Program-made: the position numbers and the translations under genes | NCBI GenBank assembly: GCA_031288435.1 | Contig: JAITRK010000096.1 | Location: forward strand, 1-5,870 | Source of the DNA: Holosporaceae bacterium | GTDB taxonomy: Bacteria > Pseudomonadota > Alphaproteobacteria > UBA3830 | Length of the DNA: 5,870 nucleotides | Direction: 5' to 3' | Notes under the pieces: model-generated | Database searches by the model: none | Told to the model about the DNA's origin: nothing | Seen by the model: the letters and a program-made list of their open reading frames with translations, nothing else | Part shown: positions 5,705 through 5,870 of the stretch, one piece after another | How positions within the stretch are numbered: position 1 is the stretch's first letter | Layout: each line of letters opens with the position of its first letter

Positions 5705-5870
5705 CGTTTTATTTTTGGATCAGCTACGGATTTCCAAACAACTCCATGTCTGGTGTCTTCGATGCGAATACCGTGGCTGAGCAATTCATCGCGAATCTTA
5801 TCTGCCAGTTGAAAATCTTTTCGTGATTTGGCTTCGTCCCGTTCTGCGATGAATTTTGCGATTTCCGATT
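5701..5870 (-). CDS. cysS: Cysteinyl-tRNA synthetase, C-terminal end (partial)
   Basis: Only the last 55 codons are in the window; the gene starts beyond the right edge. The visible protein runs from SEIAKFIAERDEAKSRKDF through QLADKIRDELLSHGI to IEDTRHGVVWKS, then a short basic tail ending PKIKR. The pattern 'ERdeArksKDFqlADkIRdeLlshGI.ieDT..GvvWk' is the hallmark C-terminal end of bacterial CysRS, the cytoplasmic enzyme that charges tRNA-Cys. The catalytic HIGH and KMSKS motifs and the zinc ligands lie outside the window and cannot be checked. The TGA stop overlaps the dusB ATG by four bases (ATGA), so the two genes are probably translationally coupled. Family assignment is confident; completeness is unknown. 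Confidence 0.9.
   Translation of the reverse strand, partial: SEIAKFIAERDEAKSRKDFQLADKIRDELLSHGIRIEDTRHGVVWKSVADPKIKR

Larger units (their letters stand above)
1..5870 (-). other. Putative operon cysS-dusB-fis-like-ntrY-ntrX-trkA
   Basis: All six genes share one strand. Junctions are: cysS/dusB four-base overlap, dusB/fis-like 21-base gap, fis-like/ntrY 11-base overlap if the ATA start is right, ntrY/ntrX 17-base gap, and ntrX/trkA one-base overlap. No hairpin followed by a U-run is visible at any junction, and there is no space for a standard promoter except inside coding sequence. Both ends of the unit lie outside the window. Confidence 0.7.

Noticed and set aside
5202..5780. 192-codon open frame on the plus strand
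   Set aside because: It lies antisense to dusB, whose motifs are complete. The translation shows no recognisable domain and is low-complexity Ser/Phe rich, as expected of a shadow frame.
5443..5826. 127-codon plus-strand frame spanning the dusB/cysS junction
   Set aside because: It is antisense to two well-supported genes, with no family resemblance.

Overview
The window is a single block of six tightly packed genes, all on the minus strand. It is best read from the right-hand edge leftwards: the end of cysS (cysteinyl-tRNA synthetase), dusB (tRNA-dihydrouridine synthase, also called nifR3), a 91-residue Fis-type DNA-binding protein, ntrY (membrane sensor histidine kinase), ntrX (its response regulator), and the first ~60% of trkA (potassium-uptake regulatory subunit). 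There is no intergenic gap longer than about 21 bases. Starts and stops overlap or nearly touch (ATGA for cysS/dusB, TGATG for ntrX/trkA), so the block looks like one operon transcribed right to left. I see no internal terminator, RNA gene, mobile element or CRISPR array.

The order nifR3 - ntrB - ntrC - ntrY - ntrX - trkA is the classical nitrogen-regulation cluster of Alphaproteobacteria, and every protein here resembles its alphaproteobacterial family. The organism is therefore very probably an alphaproteobacterium. Base composition is moderate to AT-leaning, with many A/T homopolymers in the coding strand. Together with the eroded regulatory genes this suggests a lineage under reductive evolution, possibly host-associated (Holosporales- or Rickettsiales-like). 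That placement is inference; the sequence does not name a species.

The most striking point is what is missing. Where ntrB and ntrC should lie, between dusB and ntrY, there is only a small gene equivalent to the C-terminal helix-turn-helix domain of NtrC, with its own ribosome binding site. It is at the same time a good match in length and layout to Fis. This is the arrangement predicted by the hypothesis that gammaproteobacterial Fis (encoded next to dusB) descends from an NtrC DNA-binding domain.

Two more oddities follow. First, ntrY has no ATG, GTG or TTG upstream of its first two membrane helices, but a perfect GGAGG lies five bases before an in-frame ATA codon. Second, NtrX keeps its phosphoacceptor receiver and its DNA-binding domain, but its central AAA+ domain has lost the Walker A lysine, the GAFTGA loop and the sensor II arginine. 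It looks like a sigma54-independent regulator with a dead ATPase. The picture is an Ntr system stripped down to NtrY-NtrX plus a free NtrC/Fis DNA-binding domain, still linked to potassium transport (TrkA) and tRNA genes.
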